Made by a program: the position numbers and the translations under genes
The notes under the pieces: model-generated
Told to the model about the DNA's origin: nothing
The model's input: the letters and a program-made list of their open reading frames with translations, nothing else
The model's database searches: none
Source of the DNA: an uncultured Eubacteriales bacterium
GTDB lineage: Bacteria > Bacillota > Clostridia > Oscillospirales > Acutalibacteraceae
Reading direction: 5' to 3'
Assembly (NCBI GenBank): GCA_900315815.1
Contig: ONAS01000011.1
Location: 1-33,515, forward strand
DNA length: 33,515 bases
Shown here: positions 8,633-16,864 of the stretch, one piece after another
Layout: each line of letters opens with the position of its first letter
Numbering within the stretch: position 1 is the first letter of the stretch

Positions 8633-9172
8633 ATGAACCGTAAACGTTCCGACCGGACGCTTCGCATCGTGATCGCGGCGATGTTTGCCGCGATGGTCGC
8701 GGTGATGACCGCGTTCGTTCAGATTAAAACGCCGACCGGCGGCTATGTCCACCTCGGCGATTCGATGATCTATCTGGCGGCGTCGTTCCTGCCGCTGCCC
8801 TATGCCGTCGCGGCGGCGGCGATCGGCGGCGGTATCGCCGATCTGCTGGTCTATCCGGAAACCATCATCTATACCGTGATCATCAAGGCGATCAACGCCG
8901 TCTTTTTCAGCGCTAAGAGCGACAAGCTGCTGACCAAGCGCAACGCCCTGATGACCATCCCGTCGGGTCTGGTGACGGTCGTCGGCTATTCGATCTCCAA
9001 GCTGATCCGCGTACTGCTCGCGGGCGGTACCTTTGAGGCGGCGTTTGCCAACGCGCTGTGGAAGGTACCGGAAAACAGCATCCAGGCGGTTGCCTCGGCG
9101 CTGATCTTCATCGTGATCGCGCTGGCGCTCGACAAAGCAGACATCAAAAAGCGCATGCTCCGCGATCTGTAA
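8633..9172 (+). CDS. ECF transporter S-component-like membrane protein
   Basis: A 179-aa hydrophobic protein with about five to six membrane segments. The short basic N-terminus, then RIVIAAMFAAMVAVMTAF, a GGYVHLGDSMIYLAA stretch and a glycine-rich AAAIGGGIADLL resemble S components of energy-coupling factor vitamin transporters in the ThiW/HMP group. The start is the ATG after TCAGGAGGG (8633); the frame is open upstream into cysK and its terminator, which is not credible coding. The substrate cannot be read from sequence, and no ATPase or T component lies nearby, so it would rely on a shared energizing module. Confidence 0.75.
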   Translation: MNRKRSDRTLRIVIAAMFAAMVAVMTAFVQIKTPTGGYVHLGDSMIYLAASFLPLPYAVAAAAIGGGIADLLVYPETIIYTVIIKAINAVFFSAKSDKLLTKRNALMTIPSGLVTVVGYSISKLIRVLLAGGTFEAAFANALWKVPENSIQAVASALIFIVIALALDKADIKKRMLRDL

Positions 9173-9177
9173 ATACC

Positions 9178-9206
9178 AACGCCCTCCCGCTCGGGAGGGC
9201 GTTTAC
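9178..9206. terminator. Strong hairpin between convergent genes
   Basis: A 12-bp stem AACGCCCTCCCG (9178-9189) with CGGGAGGGCGTT (9192-9203) and a tight loop, starting 6 nt past the membrane-protein stop. The T tail is short on either strand, so termination in both directions is likely but not textbook. Confidence 0.75.
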
Positions 9207-9208
9207 TA

Positions 9209-9278
9209 TAACTGCCAACTAATAACTAATAACTGACAACTGCCAACAAACAACTGACAACTGACAACTGCCAACGAA
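9209..9278. repeat. 7-bp tandem repeat, ten units
   Basis: The 70 bp read as ten consecutive heptamers of the form (C/T)AACTGA, CAACTGC or TAACTAA with few deviations. It sits between the hairpin at 9178-9206 and the mnmA stop codon. No coding frame is supported. A related TAGTTGCTAGTTGG-like stretch occurs in the rimP-nusA gap (about 6618-6640). Confidence 0.85.
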
Positions 9279-9281
9279 TAT

Positions 9282-10337
9282 CTATCCCACTATCACACCG
9301 CCGCCGAGGACGACGTCGCCGTCATACAGCACCGCCGCCTGACCGGGCGTGATCGCCCGTATCGGCTCGTCGAATACCAGCGTCACCGTGCCGTCGTCAT
9401 TCACGGTCGCGGTCGCGGGCTGTTCTTTCTGGCGGTAACGGGTCTTTGCCTTACACCTGATCGACTGATCCGGCACCTGACCCGAGATCCAGTTGAAGTC
9501 GTCCACCGCCGCAACGGTACGAAACAGCTCGCTTTCGCTGCCGAGGATCACCGTATTGTCGGCGGCGTTGATGCCGACCACATAGATCGGCGCGCCGACG
9601 CTGATGCCGAGATGCTTGCGCTGACCGATGGTATAGTGCGCGATCCCCTTGTGCCTGCCCAGCACCCTTCCGTCGGTCGTCAGAAAATCGCCCGTTTCCA
9701 TCGCGCCGCTGTACCGCTCGATAAAGCCGGCGTAATCGCCGTCGGGAACGAAGCAGATATCCTGACTGTCGGGCTTTGACGCGTTGACAAAGCCGTTTTC
9801 CTGCGCGATGCGGCGCACCTCGTTTTTTGTCAGCCCGCCCAGCGGGAACCGCACATGCCCGAGCTGCTCCTGCGTCAGCGAGTACAGCACATAGCTCTGA
9901 TCCTTTGTCGGATCGACCGCCTTTTTCAGCACATACCTGCCGTTTTCCTCCTCGATCCGCGCGTAATGGCCGGTCACGACGACGTCGCATCCCAGCTCCC
10001 TTGCGCGGTCGAACAGCTTGTCGAATTTCATATAGCGGTTGCAGTCGATACACGGGTTCGGGGTTCTGCCGCATCGATAGGAATCCACGAATTTTTTGAT
10101 GATCTTTTTCTCAAAGTCATCCTTGAAGTTGAACACATGATAGGGGAATCCCATCCTGCGGCATACCGCACGCGCGTCCTCGACGTCGTCCAGAGAACAG
10201 CAGGAGTTCTCCCGCTCCACGATCTGCGCGTCGCCGTCATACAGCCGCATGGTACAGCCGATCCGTTCATGATCCTTCATCAATAATGCCGCGACGGAGC
10301 TGTCCACGCCGCCGCTCATTGCAATCAAAGCCTTCAT
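9282..10337 (-). CDS. mnmA: tRNA-specific 2-thiouridylase MnmA
   Basis: MnmA installs the 2-thio group on the wobble uridine (U34) of tRNA Lys, Glu and Gln, using ATP and persulfide sulfur. The 351-aa protein starts with the PP-loop SGGVDSS (residues 8-14), has the catalytic TPNPCIDCN box (Cys96/Cys99) and the second catalytic Cys in DSQDICFVPDG, followed by the central and C-terminal beta-barrel domains. Length is typical. An AAGGCGAT ribosome site precedes the ATG. It follows the lipoprotein gene by 35 nt and is probably co-transcribed with it. Confidence 0.96.
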   Translation of the reverse strand: MKALIAMSGGVDSSVAALLMKDHERIGCTMRLYDGDAQIVERENSCCSLDDVEDARAVCRRMGFPYHVFNFKDDFEKKIIKKFVDSYRCGRTPNPCIDCNRYMKFDKLFDRARELGCDVVVTGHYARIEEENGRYVLKKAVDPTKDQSYVLYSLTQEQLGHVRFPLGGLTKNEVRRIAQENGFVNASKPDSQDICFVPDGDYAGFIERYSGAMETGDFLTTDGRVLGRHKGIAHYTIGQRKHLGISVGAPIYVVGINAADNTVILGSESELFRTVAAVDDFNWISGQVPDQSIRCKAKTRYRQKEQPATATVNDDGTVTLVFDEPIRAITPGQAAVLYDGDVVLGGGVIVG

Positions 10338-10372
10338 ACTATCGCCTTTTTCGTTTGATATGTAACGGATAC

Positions 10373-11035
10373 CTATAAGGTATCGAGATAAATGCCGACA
10401 TAGCCGCCGTCGGTTTTCATGTACTCAAAGTAAAGCTGCACAGGATGCACGTCATCGCCCTCGCCGTACGTTTCGGAAAGCTCTGCATAGTAGACCTGCC
10501 AGCCGCGCGGATCGGGCTGACTGCATTCGGCACGGTAGCCGGCAAAGCATTTGGCGTCATCCTTATACGCCTCGAAGAGCTTTTTCATCGCATCGGCATA
10601 TCCTGCGTCAAAGTCCCCGTCCGTGTAGTCCTCCAGATCTTCATCGGTCAGCGCATCGCCGCCGCTGCACTTTTTGAACTGCCCGGCAAACGCGGGATGG
10701 TGATCGATCACATAGTCGGCGCCCTGACAGAAATCAGGCGCAGCCTCATAGGCGGCAGGGAAGAAATCGGCGTTGTCATCGGAAACAAATGAGACTGTCA
10801 TGTCCATCGCGATCGACGCGTTTTTGTCAAAGCACTTGAGGAAAGCGTCGAAGTCATCGTTCTGCATCGCGCCGAACACCGCGTCGATCAGCGCCTGCTC
10901 TGAGGACGGTCCGAAGCCTGACCGCTGAGCTGTATCGGTTTTCGGGTCGTTATTTTCCCCGCCGCAGGCAGTCAGAAGAAGTCCCGCCGCCGACAGCAGA
11001 AAAGCGATCAGCATCGCGCAGATGAGCCTTTTCAC
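10373..11035 (-). CDS. Small lipoprotein of unknown function
   Basis: A 220-aa predicted lipoprotein. A GTG at 11033-11035, 8 nt after GGAAGGGAAG, begins a KRLICAML-type signal peptide ending in the lipobox LLTAC with Cys24 as the lipidation site. A nearby ATG is out of frame, and the open frame upstream runs through the promoter. The mature part is acidic; an early helix-rich section (SEQALIDAVFGAMQNDDFDA) recalls DUF4878/NTF2-like lipoproteins, but I do not recognise a family with certainty. It has its own consensus promoter and lies upstream of mnmA. Confidence 0.75.
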   Translation of the reverse strand: MKRLICAMLIAFLLSAAGLLLTACGGENNDPKTDTAQRSGFGPSSEQALIDAVFGAMQNDDFDAFLKCFDKNASIAMDMTVSFVSDDNADFFPAAYEAAPDFCQGADYVIDHHPAFAGQFKKCSGGDALTDEDLEDYTDGDFDAGYADAMKKLFEAYKDDAKCFAGYRAECSQPDPRGWQVYYAELSETYGEGDDVHPVQLYFEYMKTDGGYVGIYLDTL

Positions 11036-11068
11036 ATTACTGCTTCCCTTCCGTCGTATTACAGGCTT

Positions 11069-11097
11069 ATTATAATGATTTGCTCCGCGGATGTCAA
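11069..11097 (-). promoter_or_regulatory. Promoter of the lipoprotein-mnmA unit
   Basis: Consensus hexamers on the minus strand: TTGACA (11092-11097), 17-nt spacer, TATAAT (11069-11074), about 34 nt before the GTG start. Confidence 0.88.
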
Positions 11098-11226
11098 CGG
11101 ATCGGCTTCCATTCCTCCGTACGCCGCAAACGCTCCTAAAGCTTCGGGAAGCGGTCATTCCGCGTCGATCATAAGCTCCCCGTGTCGGATCAGTGCGATC
11201 GACGGATATTTTTTGATATTTCGGTC

Positions 11227-11256
11227 TTGATTTACCTACCGGGTTTGTGGTATAAT
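11227..11256 (+). promoter_or_regulatory. Promoter of the Rrf2-family gene with an embedded operator
   Basis: TTGATT (11227-11232), 18-nt spacer, TATAAT (11251-11256). The spacer holds CCTACCGGGTTTGTGGT (11235-11251), which matches the cysK operator at 12 of 17 positions including the CCTACC half-site. Bound protein would block the polymerase, consistent with autorepression. Confidence 0.7.
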
Positions 11257-11286
11257 AAGGATAATCCATAATAATAAGGTGATTTT

Positions 11287-11715
11287 ATGATGATTTCCAC
11301 ACGAGGCCGCTACGCTCTGCGCGTGCTCATCGATCTTGCCGACCACAACACCGGCGGCTATATTCCCATGAAGGACGTCGCCGCACGCCAGCGCGTGTCG
11401 CTGAAATATCTGGAGCGCATCCTCCCCATTCTGACAAAGGCAAAGCTGATCGAGGGCGTCCACGGCAAGGGCGGCGGCTACAAGCTGACCCGCGACCCTG
11501 CCGATTACACGGTCGGCGAGGTACTGCGCCTGACCGAGGGCGATCTGGCGCCTGTATCGTGTCTTGCCGCCGACGCACCGCCGTGCGACCGCATGAGCGA
11601 ATGCCGCACCATCAGGATCTGGCGCGACTTTTACGAGATGACCAACAAGTACTTTGACGGAATCCGGCTCAGCGACCTGACCGCCGCGGACGCCGGTGAC
11701 CAGTACGTCATCTGA
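11287..11715 (+). CDS. Rrf2/IscR-family transcriptional regulator with three conserved cysteines
   Basis: A 142-aa Rrf2-type winged-helix regulator. The N-terminus (STRGRYALRVLIDLA) and the recognition-helix segment SLKYLERIL, with Glu43 where IscR has its specificity residue, are clear. GVHGKGGGYKL is the wing. A cysteine set Cys92-x7-Cys100-x5-Cys106 matches the position of the Fe-S ligands of IscR (spacing x5/x5 there), so it may sense Fe-S or thiol state rather than act like the cysteine-free CymR. No isc/suf genes are adjacent. Its promoter contains a sequence similar to the cysK operator, which suggests autoregulation and control of cysK. Either of the first two ATGs could be used. Confidence 0.9.
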   Translation: MMISTRGRYALRVLIDLADHNTGGYIPMKDVAARQRVSLKYLERILPILTKAKLIEGVHGKGGGYKLTRDPADYTVGEVLRLTEGDLAPVSCLAADAPPCDRMSECRTIRIWRDFYEMTNKYFDGIRLSDLTAADAGDQYVI

Positions 11716-11735
11716 AATTGACCCTGCATCATAGC

Positions 11736-11769
11736 AAAAGCTGCTTCAAAGACCGAAGCAGCTTTTTCA
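11736..11769 (+). terminator. Terminator of the Rrf2-family gene
   Basis: A 12-bp stem AAAAGCTGCTTC (11736-11747) pairing with GAAGCAGCTTTT (11755-11766), followed by further T. Confidence 0.88.
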
Positions 11770-11893
11770 TTTTCATTGTTATTTGGCGTACTGCGGCACA
11801 TCGTATTTTAAAACCGCAGAAGATCGGCTGATCGACGTGCGTGAACAGATCGGACGGCAGCCCGGTATCAGATTCGCCGGCCCCCGAAAGCAG

Positions 11894-11930
11894 AAAAACC
11901 GGCATAGGCTGTGATGCCTGTGCCGGTTTT
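11894..11930 (-). terminator. Terminator of the malQ-glgP operon
   Basis: On the minus strand AAAACCGGCACAGGC pairs with GCCTATGCCGGTTTTT through a 6-nt loop, ending in five T, 14 nt past the glgP stop. Confidence 0.85.
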
Positions 11931-11943
11931 ATCGGAGAATTAC

Positions 11944-14298
11944 TTATTTGACCTTCCAGATCTCCTCAGCATACTGGAGGATGGTGCGGTCAGAGCTGAA
12001 GGTGCCGCAGTGAGCGACGTTCTTCAGACACTTGGTACCGAAGCCGATACGGTCCTTATACTCGACGTTGCACTGGAGCTTCTTCGCTACATAATCCGGG
12101 AGATCATACAGCAGGAAGTAGTGGTCGCAGTGGTGCCAGTTGGTGCCGTTGATCAGCGCGTTGTGGAGCTCTGCGAAGCTGCCCTCGCCCTGAGCGCCGT
12201 TGTCGCTGAAGGTACCGTCGATCAGCGTATCGACGACACGCTTGATCATCGGGTTGTTGTTGTAGACCTCGCGCGCATCGTAGCCCTCTTTCTTGAGGCG
12301 CTCGATATCCTCGACTCTGCCGCCGAAGATGTACTCGTTCTCTTCGCCCGCCTGCTGCGCGATCTCAACATTCGCGCCGTCGTAGGTGCCGAGGGTGACC
12401 GCGCCGTTGAACATGAACTTCATGTTGCCGGTACCGGACGCCTCTGTGCCCGCCGTAGAGGTCTGCTCGGAAACATCCGCCGCGACGACCAGCTTCTCGG
12501 CATAGGAAACGTTATAGTTCGATACAAAGACGACCTGCAGCTTATCCTTGGTGTCGGGATCGTTGTTGACGAGGTTCGCGATCTCGTTGATGTACTTGAT
12601 GATGGCCTTTGCTCTCTTGTAGCCGGGAGCAGCCTTCGCGCCGAAGATGAAGCAGGTCGGCTGGAAGTCGGGCAGCTGACCGCTCTTGATGCGGAAGTAG
12701 ATCCACATGATGGAGAACGCGTTGAGCAGCTGACGCTTGTACTCATGCAGACGCTTGACCTGGATATCAAAGATGAATTTCGGGTTGACGTCCACGCCGT
12801 CCATCTTCTTGATGTAAGCGGCAAGCTGTTTCTTCTTCTGATACTTGATCTTATTGAATTCCTTGACGGATTCCGCGTTGATGTGCGCGTCGAGCTTTTC
12901 CATCTTGCTCATATCCTTGATCCAGCCGGAGCCGATGCGCTCGGTGATAAAGGAAGCAAGCTCGGGGTTGCACAGGCCGAGCCAGCGGCGCTGTGTGATA
13001 CCGTTTGTCTTATTCTGGAAGCGCTCGGGATATACCCAGTACCACTCCTTGAGAACGTCGTTCTTGAGGATCTCGGTGTGGATCCACGCAACGCCGTTGA
13101 CGTAGCTGCTGACATACATCGCCAGACGGGCCATATGGACCTTTCCGTCCCAGATGATGCGCATCGCGTTGATGTTGTATTCATCGACGCCCTTGTATTT
13201 GAGGTCATGCCACTGACGCTCGTTGATCCTCTCGATGATCGCGTAGACCTCGGGGATGATCATCTTCATCAGACCGGTATCCCACTTCTCCAGCGCTTCC
13301 GCCATAACGGTGTGGTTGGTGTAGGAGAAGGTCTTCTGCGCGATATCGAACGCCTGATCAAAGTCGACGCCCTCAAGACCCAGCAGACGGATCAGCTCGG
13401 GGATGGAAACGACGGGATGGGTGTCGTTGAGCTGGATGGCGGTCATCTCTGCAAAATGAGAGAAGTCGGTGCCGAATTTCTTCTTGTACTTGCGGATGAT
13501 ATCCTGCAGAGAAGCGGAGGAGAAGAAATACTGCTGCTTCAATCTCAGGATCTTGCCGTCGTAGCTGTTGTCGTTCGGATAAAGGACCTTAGAGATGTTC
13601 TCGCAGTTGTTCTTGTTCTTGACCGCGTCGTCATATCTGCCTTCGTTGAACGCGAGGAAGTCAAAGCCTTCTACCGGCTCTGCCTGCCACAGACGCAGGG
13701 TGTTGACGTTCTTGGTGCCGTAGCCGATGATCGCCATGTCATAGGGAACGGCGACAACGGTAGAGTCGGCAAAGTTGACGATCTGCGCCTGATCCACGCG
13801 GCGGATGCACCACGGATCGGAGAATTTGAGCCAATCGTCGGCGACCTCGACCTGATAGCCGTCCTTGATCAGCTGCTTGAACAGACCGTACTTGTAGAAG
13901 ATACCGTAGCCGTCCAGCGGGACCTCCTGGGTCGCAGCGGAATCCAGGAAGCAGGCGGCCAGTCTGCCCAGACCGCCGTTGCCCAGAGCGGCGTCCTCGA
14001 TATCCTCGAACTGGTTGATGTCGATGCCCTTGCTTTTGAGCATGTCGCGGACTTCGTCAAGGATGCCCATGCAGTACAGATTGTTGTAGAACATTCTGCC
14101 CATGAGGAATTCCGCGGAGAAGTAGTAGGCTCTTCTGCCGTCCGCGTGTTTTTTCTTGCTCTTCTGCCAGTTATCGGCGATCTCGCCCATAACTGCCTTA
14201 CCGATAACAAGGTGAAGCTGCTCGGTGGTCAGCTCCTTGGGTTTTTTACAGTATGCGCTTTTTGCTATAGCAGTAATCTGGTCCATAGTAATGCTCAT
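11944..14298 (-). CDS. glgP: Glycogen/maltodextrin phosphorylase
   Basis: A GT35 phosphorylase that releases glucose 1-phosphate from alpha-1,4-glucans. The 784-aa protein has the family's GNGGLGRLAACFLDS near residue 108 and the PLP-binding segment EASGTGNMKFMFNG, whose Lys forms the Schiff base, plus AVTLGTYDGANVE. The length is right for the family. The ATG lies one base after the malQ stop and its GGGAGG site is inside the end of malQ, so the two are one transcript and probably coupled. A terminator follows. Preference for glycogen or short maltodextrins cannot be decided; the malQ partner fits either. Confidence 0.97.
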   Translation of the reverse strand: MSITMDQITAIAKSAYCKKPKELTTEQLHLVIGKAVMGEIADNWQKSKKKHADGRRAYYFSAEFLMGRMFYNNLYCMGILDEVRDMLKSKGIDINQFEDIEDAALGNGGLGRLAACFLDSAATQEVPLDGYGIFYKYGLFKQLIKDGYQVEVADDWLKFSDPWCIRRVDQAQIVNFADSTVVAVPYDMAIIGYGTKNVNTLRLWQAEPVEGFDFLAFNEGRYDDAVKNKNNCENISKVLYPNDNSYDGKILRLKQQYFFSSASLQDIIRKYKKKFGTDFSHFAEMTAIQLNDTHPVVSIPELIRLLGLEGVDFDQAFDIAQKTFSYTNHTVMAEALEKWDTGLMKMIIPEVYAIIERINERQWHDLKYKGVDEYNINAMRIIWDGKVHMARLAMYVSSYVNGVAWIHTEILKNDVLKEWYWVYPERFQNKTNGITQRRWLGLCNPELASFITERIGSGWIKDMSKMEKLDAHINAESVKEFNKIKYQKKKQLAAYIKKMDGVDVNPKFIFDIQVKRLHEYKRQLLNAFSIMWIYFRIKSGQLPDFQPTCFIFGAKAAPGYKRAKAIIKYINEIANLVNNDPDTKDKLQVVFVSNYNVSYAEKLVVAADVSEQTSTAGTEASGTGNMKFMFNGAVTLGTYDGANVEIAQQAGEENEYIFGGRVEDIERLKKEGYDAREVYNNNPMIKRVVDTLIDGTFSDNGAQGEGSFAELHNALINGTNWHHCDHYFLLYDLPDYVAKKLQCNVEYKDRIGFGTKCLKNVAHCGTFSSDRTILQYAEEIWKVK

Positions 14299-14299
14299 A

Positions 14300-15802
14300 T
14301 TAGTTTTCCTCCCAACGATGATATGTGATTGCTAGTTTTTTCAGCCTTGCGGCAATATCTTTATTCAAGGCGTCCTTCTTGATGCGCCAAGCCCAGTTGC
14401 CGCCGAGGGTCGAGGGGATGTTGATCCTCGCCTCGGAGCCGAGCCCCAGGATATCCTGCATCTGAACGATCGCGTAATTCGCGATGCTCTTGTAGGTAGC
14501 CTCGATAAATTTCCAGTTGACCTCGTCGCCGAACTTCATGCCGACGTACTCTTCCATGAACTGATTGCAGTGCTCTTTCTCCCATCCCTCTGCCTGCTCG
14601 TACCAGCCGACAACGGTATCGTTGTCATGCGTGCCGGTATAGACGACGCAGTTCTCGGTATAGTTGGTGGGGAGGAAGTCGTTTTCGTCGTCGTCGGCGA
14701 AGGCGAACTCCAGCACCTTCATGCCCGGATAGCCCGAAGCCTCCAGCAGCTCCTGCACCGAGTCGAACAGCTCGCCGAGGTCCTCCGCAACGATCTCGAT
14801 CTCACCGAGCTTCTCACGCATGACGTTGAAGAAATCGATGCCGGGGCCGTTCATCCACTCGCCCTCGATGGCGTTCTCTGCGCCGAACGGGATCGCGTAG
14901 TAGGTGTCAAAGGCGCGGAAGTGGTCGATACGGGTGATATCAAAGAGCTTATCGGCAGCAGCGATGCGGCCCATCCACCACTCATAGCCGGTGGACTTGA
15001 GGTATTTCCAGTCATACAGCGGGTTGCCCCAAAGCTGACCGGTCTCGGAGAAGTAATCGGGCGGGCAGCCTGCGACGCACACGGGCTGACGCTTTTTATC
15101 CAGCCAGAACACATCGGGATTCGCCCAGGTGTCGGCAGAGTCCATCGCGACATAGATGGGCATGTCGCCGAGGATCTTGATGCCCAGACCGTTCACATAA
15201 GCGCGGAACGCGTCCCACTGCTCATAAAACTTGAACTGGACCCATTTCCAGAAGTCGATCTCTTTTCTGAATTTGCGGGAATAGCGGTTGATGGCCTTTT
15301 CATCGCGGAGCTTGATGCTCTCGTCTTCCCAGTCGGGCCACGCCTTGTTGTTGAAGCTCTTCTTGACAGCCATGTAAAGGGCGTAGTCCTTGATCCATTT
15401 GGAATTGCGGCGCTTGAAGGAGAGAAACGCCCTCTGGTCGCCTTCCTTGAATTTTTCGTAAGCGATCTTCAACACCTCAAAGCGGCTGTTGTAGATCACA
15501 CCGTAATCGATCTCTTCGTCGTTGATCCCCCAGAAAAAGCTGTCGATCTGGGCCTGTGTCAACAGCCCTTCTTCGGCCAGGGTATCAAGATCGATCATGT
15601 ACGGGTTGCCCGCATAGGTTGAGAAGGATTGGTAGGGGCTGTCACCGTAGCTGGTGGGGCCGACCGGCAGTATCTGCCATATCGACTGTCCGCTTTCTTT
15701 CAGAAAATCAGCGAACTTTCTTGCCTCTTTACCGATGGTACCGATACCGTACGGTGACGGAAGGGAGGTAATCGGCATGAGGACGCCGCAAACTCTTGCC
15801 AT
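14300..15802 (-). CDS. malQ: 4-alpha-glucanotransferase (amylomaltase)
   Basis: A GH77 enzyme that moves maltosyl and longer units between alpha-glucans and frees glucose, supplying phosphorylase with longer chains. The 500-aa protein opens with the family N-terminus LMPITSLPSPYGIGTIG. It has the GH77 core with the nucleophile Asp in ITRIDHFRAF, the acid/base Glu in IVAEDLGEL, and the third carboxylate in YTGTHDNDT. An AGGAG site 8 nt before ATG at 15800-15802 sets the start; the longer open frame runs through the promoter. First gene of the malQ-glgP operon. Confidence 0.96.
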   Translation of the reverse strand: MARVCGVLMPITSLPSPYGIGTIGKEARKFADFLKESGQSIWQILPVGPTSYGDSPYQSFSTYAGNPYMIDLDTLAEEGLLTQAQIDSFFWGINDEEIDYGVIYNSRFEVLKIAYEKFKEGDQRAFLSFKRRNSKWIKDYALYMAVKKSFNNKAWPDWEDESIKLRDEKAINRYSRKFRKEIDFWKWVQFKFYEQWDAFRAYVNGLGIKILGDMPIYVAMDSADTWANPDVFWLDKKRQPVCVAGCPPDYFSETGQLWGNPLYDWKYLKSTGYEWWMGRIAAADKLFDITRIDHFRAFDTYYAIPFGAENAIEGEWMNGPGIDFFNVMREKLGEIEIVAEDLGELFDSVQELLEASGYPGMKVLEFAFADDDENDFLPTNYTENCVVYTGTHDNDTVVGWYEQAEGWEKEHCNQFMEEYVGMKFGDEVNWKFIEATYKSIANYAIVQMQDILGLGSEARINIPSTLGGNWAWRIKKDALNKDIAARLKKLAITYHRWEEN

Positions 15803-15892
15803 ACATTCAACTCCTGTCTGAATATCAAATTTTTTGCAGATTATTATCAGATTGCTCATACAGAGCGTATTATCCGATATTATTCTTATACA

Positions 15893-15921
15893 TTTTAACA
15901 TACAGATATCTAAAATACAAC
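15893..15921 (-). promoter_or_regulatory. Promoter of malQ-glgP
   Basis: TTGTAT (15916-15921), 17-nt spacer, TAAAAT (15893-15898) on the minus strand, in an AT-rich stretch about 90 nt before malQ. The region 15922-16091 beyond it shows no convincing gene. Confidence 0.65.
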
Positions 15922-16091
15922 CTTTTTTCCAAAAATGTACGGCAAATTTGCAAAGAAAAACCCGCTGAAAACAGAAGTCGGGATAAGATCGGGAAACATG
16001 GATAAAAAACGACAAGCGGATTCCTCCGCGCCTCCCGCGATCACGACGCGCACACCGCCGCGGCGATCCCGAAAGGAGCGTTTCATACAGC

Positions 16092-16120
16092 AAAAAAACA
16101 CCCCGCGATCCGCAGAGTGT
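16092..16120 (-). terminator. cinA terminator
   Basis: On the minus strand ACACTCTGC pairs with GCGGGGTGT (two U-G pairs) around a short loop and runs into seven T, about 25 nt past the gene. Confidence 0.8.
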
Positions 16121-16145
16121 CCTTTCGTTCGTATCGACTGCTTTC

Positions 16146-16676
16146 TCAGTCCCCGATCGCCTTGAGCGCGAAGTACAGCGCCGCGGCGGTCGCCAGCTCG
16201 CGGATGCGCTTTCTGTCGTTATCGCCCTCGCCGAGCAGCATTTTTTCCGCCTTGAGTCCCATTTCCGTGCTGACGCCGATGTACACCAGTCCGACCGGCT
16301 TGTACGGGGTGCCGCCCAGAGGGCCGGCGATGCCCGTCGTGGAGATCCCGATGTCCGCGCCGGACAGGATCCGCACGCCGCGCGCCATCTCCATCGCCGT
16401 TTTATCGGAGACCGCACCGTAGGTCGCGAGGGTCTCCTCCTTGACGCCGACGAGCTTGCTCTTGATAAAGTTCGCGTAGGAGCAGATCCCGCAGTCAAAC
16501 ACGCCCGACGATCCGCTCACCGAGGTGATCGACATGGAGATCATGCCTCCGGTACAGCTTTCCGCCGTCGCGATGCGCAGCTTTTTCCTTGCCAGCGCAT
16601 CCACCACCAGCTGCGGCAGATCCTCCGTTCTGATATTTTCCCGTTCCAGTTTCTCCAAAAATTCCGATGCTTTCAT
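16146..16676 (-). CDS. CinA C-terminal-domain protein (nicotinamide-nucleotide amidohydrolase, PncC type)
   Basis: A 176-aa stand-alone CinA C-terminal domain. PncC-type enzymes deamidate NMN to nicotinic acid mononucleotide in pyridine nucleotide recycling. The signature TAESCTGGMISM near residue 36 and the STTGIAGPLGGTPYKPVG block are both present. It lacks the N-terminal MoCF-like domain of full-length CinA. A TTG codon gives a start four codons earlier, but ATG at 16674-16676 has GGAGG at 5 nt and is preferred. Activity is assigned by family only. Confidence 0.9.
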   Translation of the reverse strand: MKASEFLEKLERENIRTEDLPQLVVDALARKKLRIATAESCTGGMISMSITSVSGSSGVFDCGICSYANFIKSKLVGVKEETLATYGAVSDKTAMEMARGVRILSGADIGISTTGIAGPLGGTPYKPVGLVYIGVSTEMGLKAEKMLLGEGDNDRKRIRELATAAALYFALKAIGD

Positions 16677-16705
16677 TTGTTCCTCCAAGATGAATTCTTT
16701 TCCTT

Positions 16706-16734
16706 ATTATAATCCGATCGCTGTCCTATTGCAA
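16706..16734 (-). promoter_or_regulatory. cinA promoter, sharing its -35 with the rsmE promoter
   Basis: On the minus strand TTGCAA (16729-16734), 17-nt spacer, TATAAT (16706-16711). TTGCAA is self-complementary and is also the -35 of the plus-strand promoter. Confidence 0.75.
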
Positions 16735-16757
16735 TTCCTGCGCAAATTTGTTAAAAT
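16729..16757 (+). promoter_or_regulatory. rsmE-mtnN promoter, sharing its -35 with the cinA promoter
   Basis: TTGCAA (16729-16734), 17-nt spacer, TAAAAT (16752-16757). The leader to rsmE is about 100 nt and contains no obvious structure. Confidence 0.7.
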
Positions 16758-16864
16758 TTATTTACATTTCTCTTTCCCCCGTCACAGCAGGACAAAATGC
16801 GTCCCCGCGATCCGCAAAAGACGCGGTCCGCTCTGTGACAGACTATCCTATCCGAGGTGATCTG

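Noticed and set aside
10368..10384. GATACCT-ATA-AGGTATC perfect inverted repeat at the lipoprotein stop codon
   Set aside because: Short stem without a T run; neither a convincing terminator nor an operator with a second copy.
11911..14328. 805-codon plus-strand open frame across glgP
   Set aside because: Exact antisense shadow of glycogen phosphorylase; composition is the reverse image of that gene, with no start signal.
15910..16101. 63-codon minus-strand ORF between malQ and cinA
   Set aside because: Its start lies in the cinA terminator T run and its end in the malQ promoter; no ribosome site.
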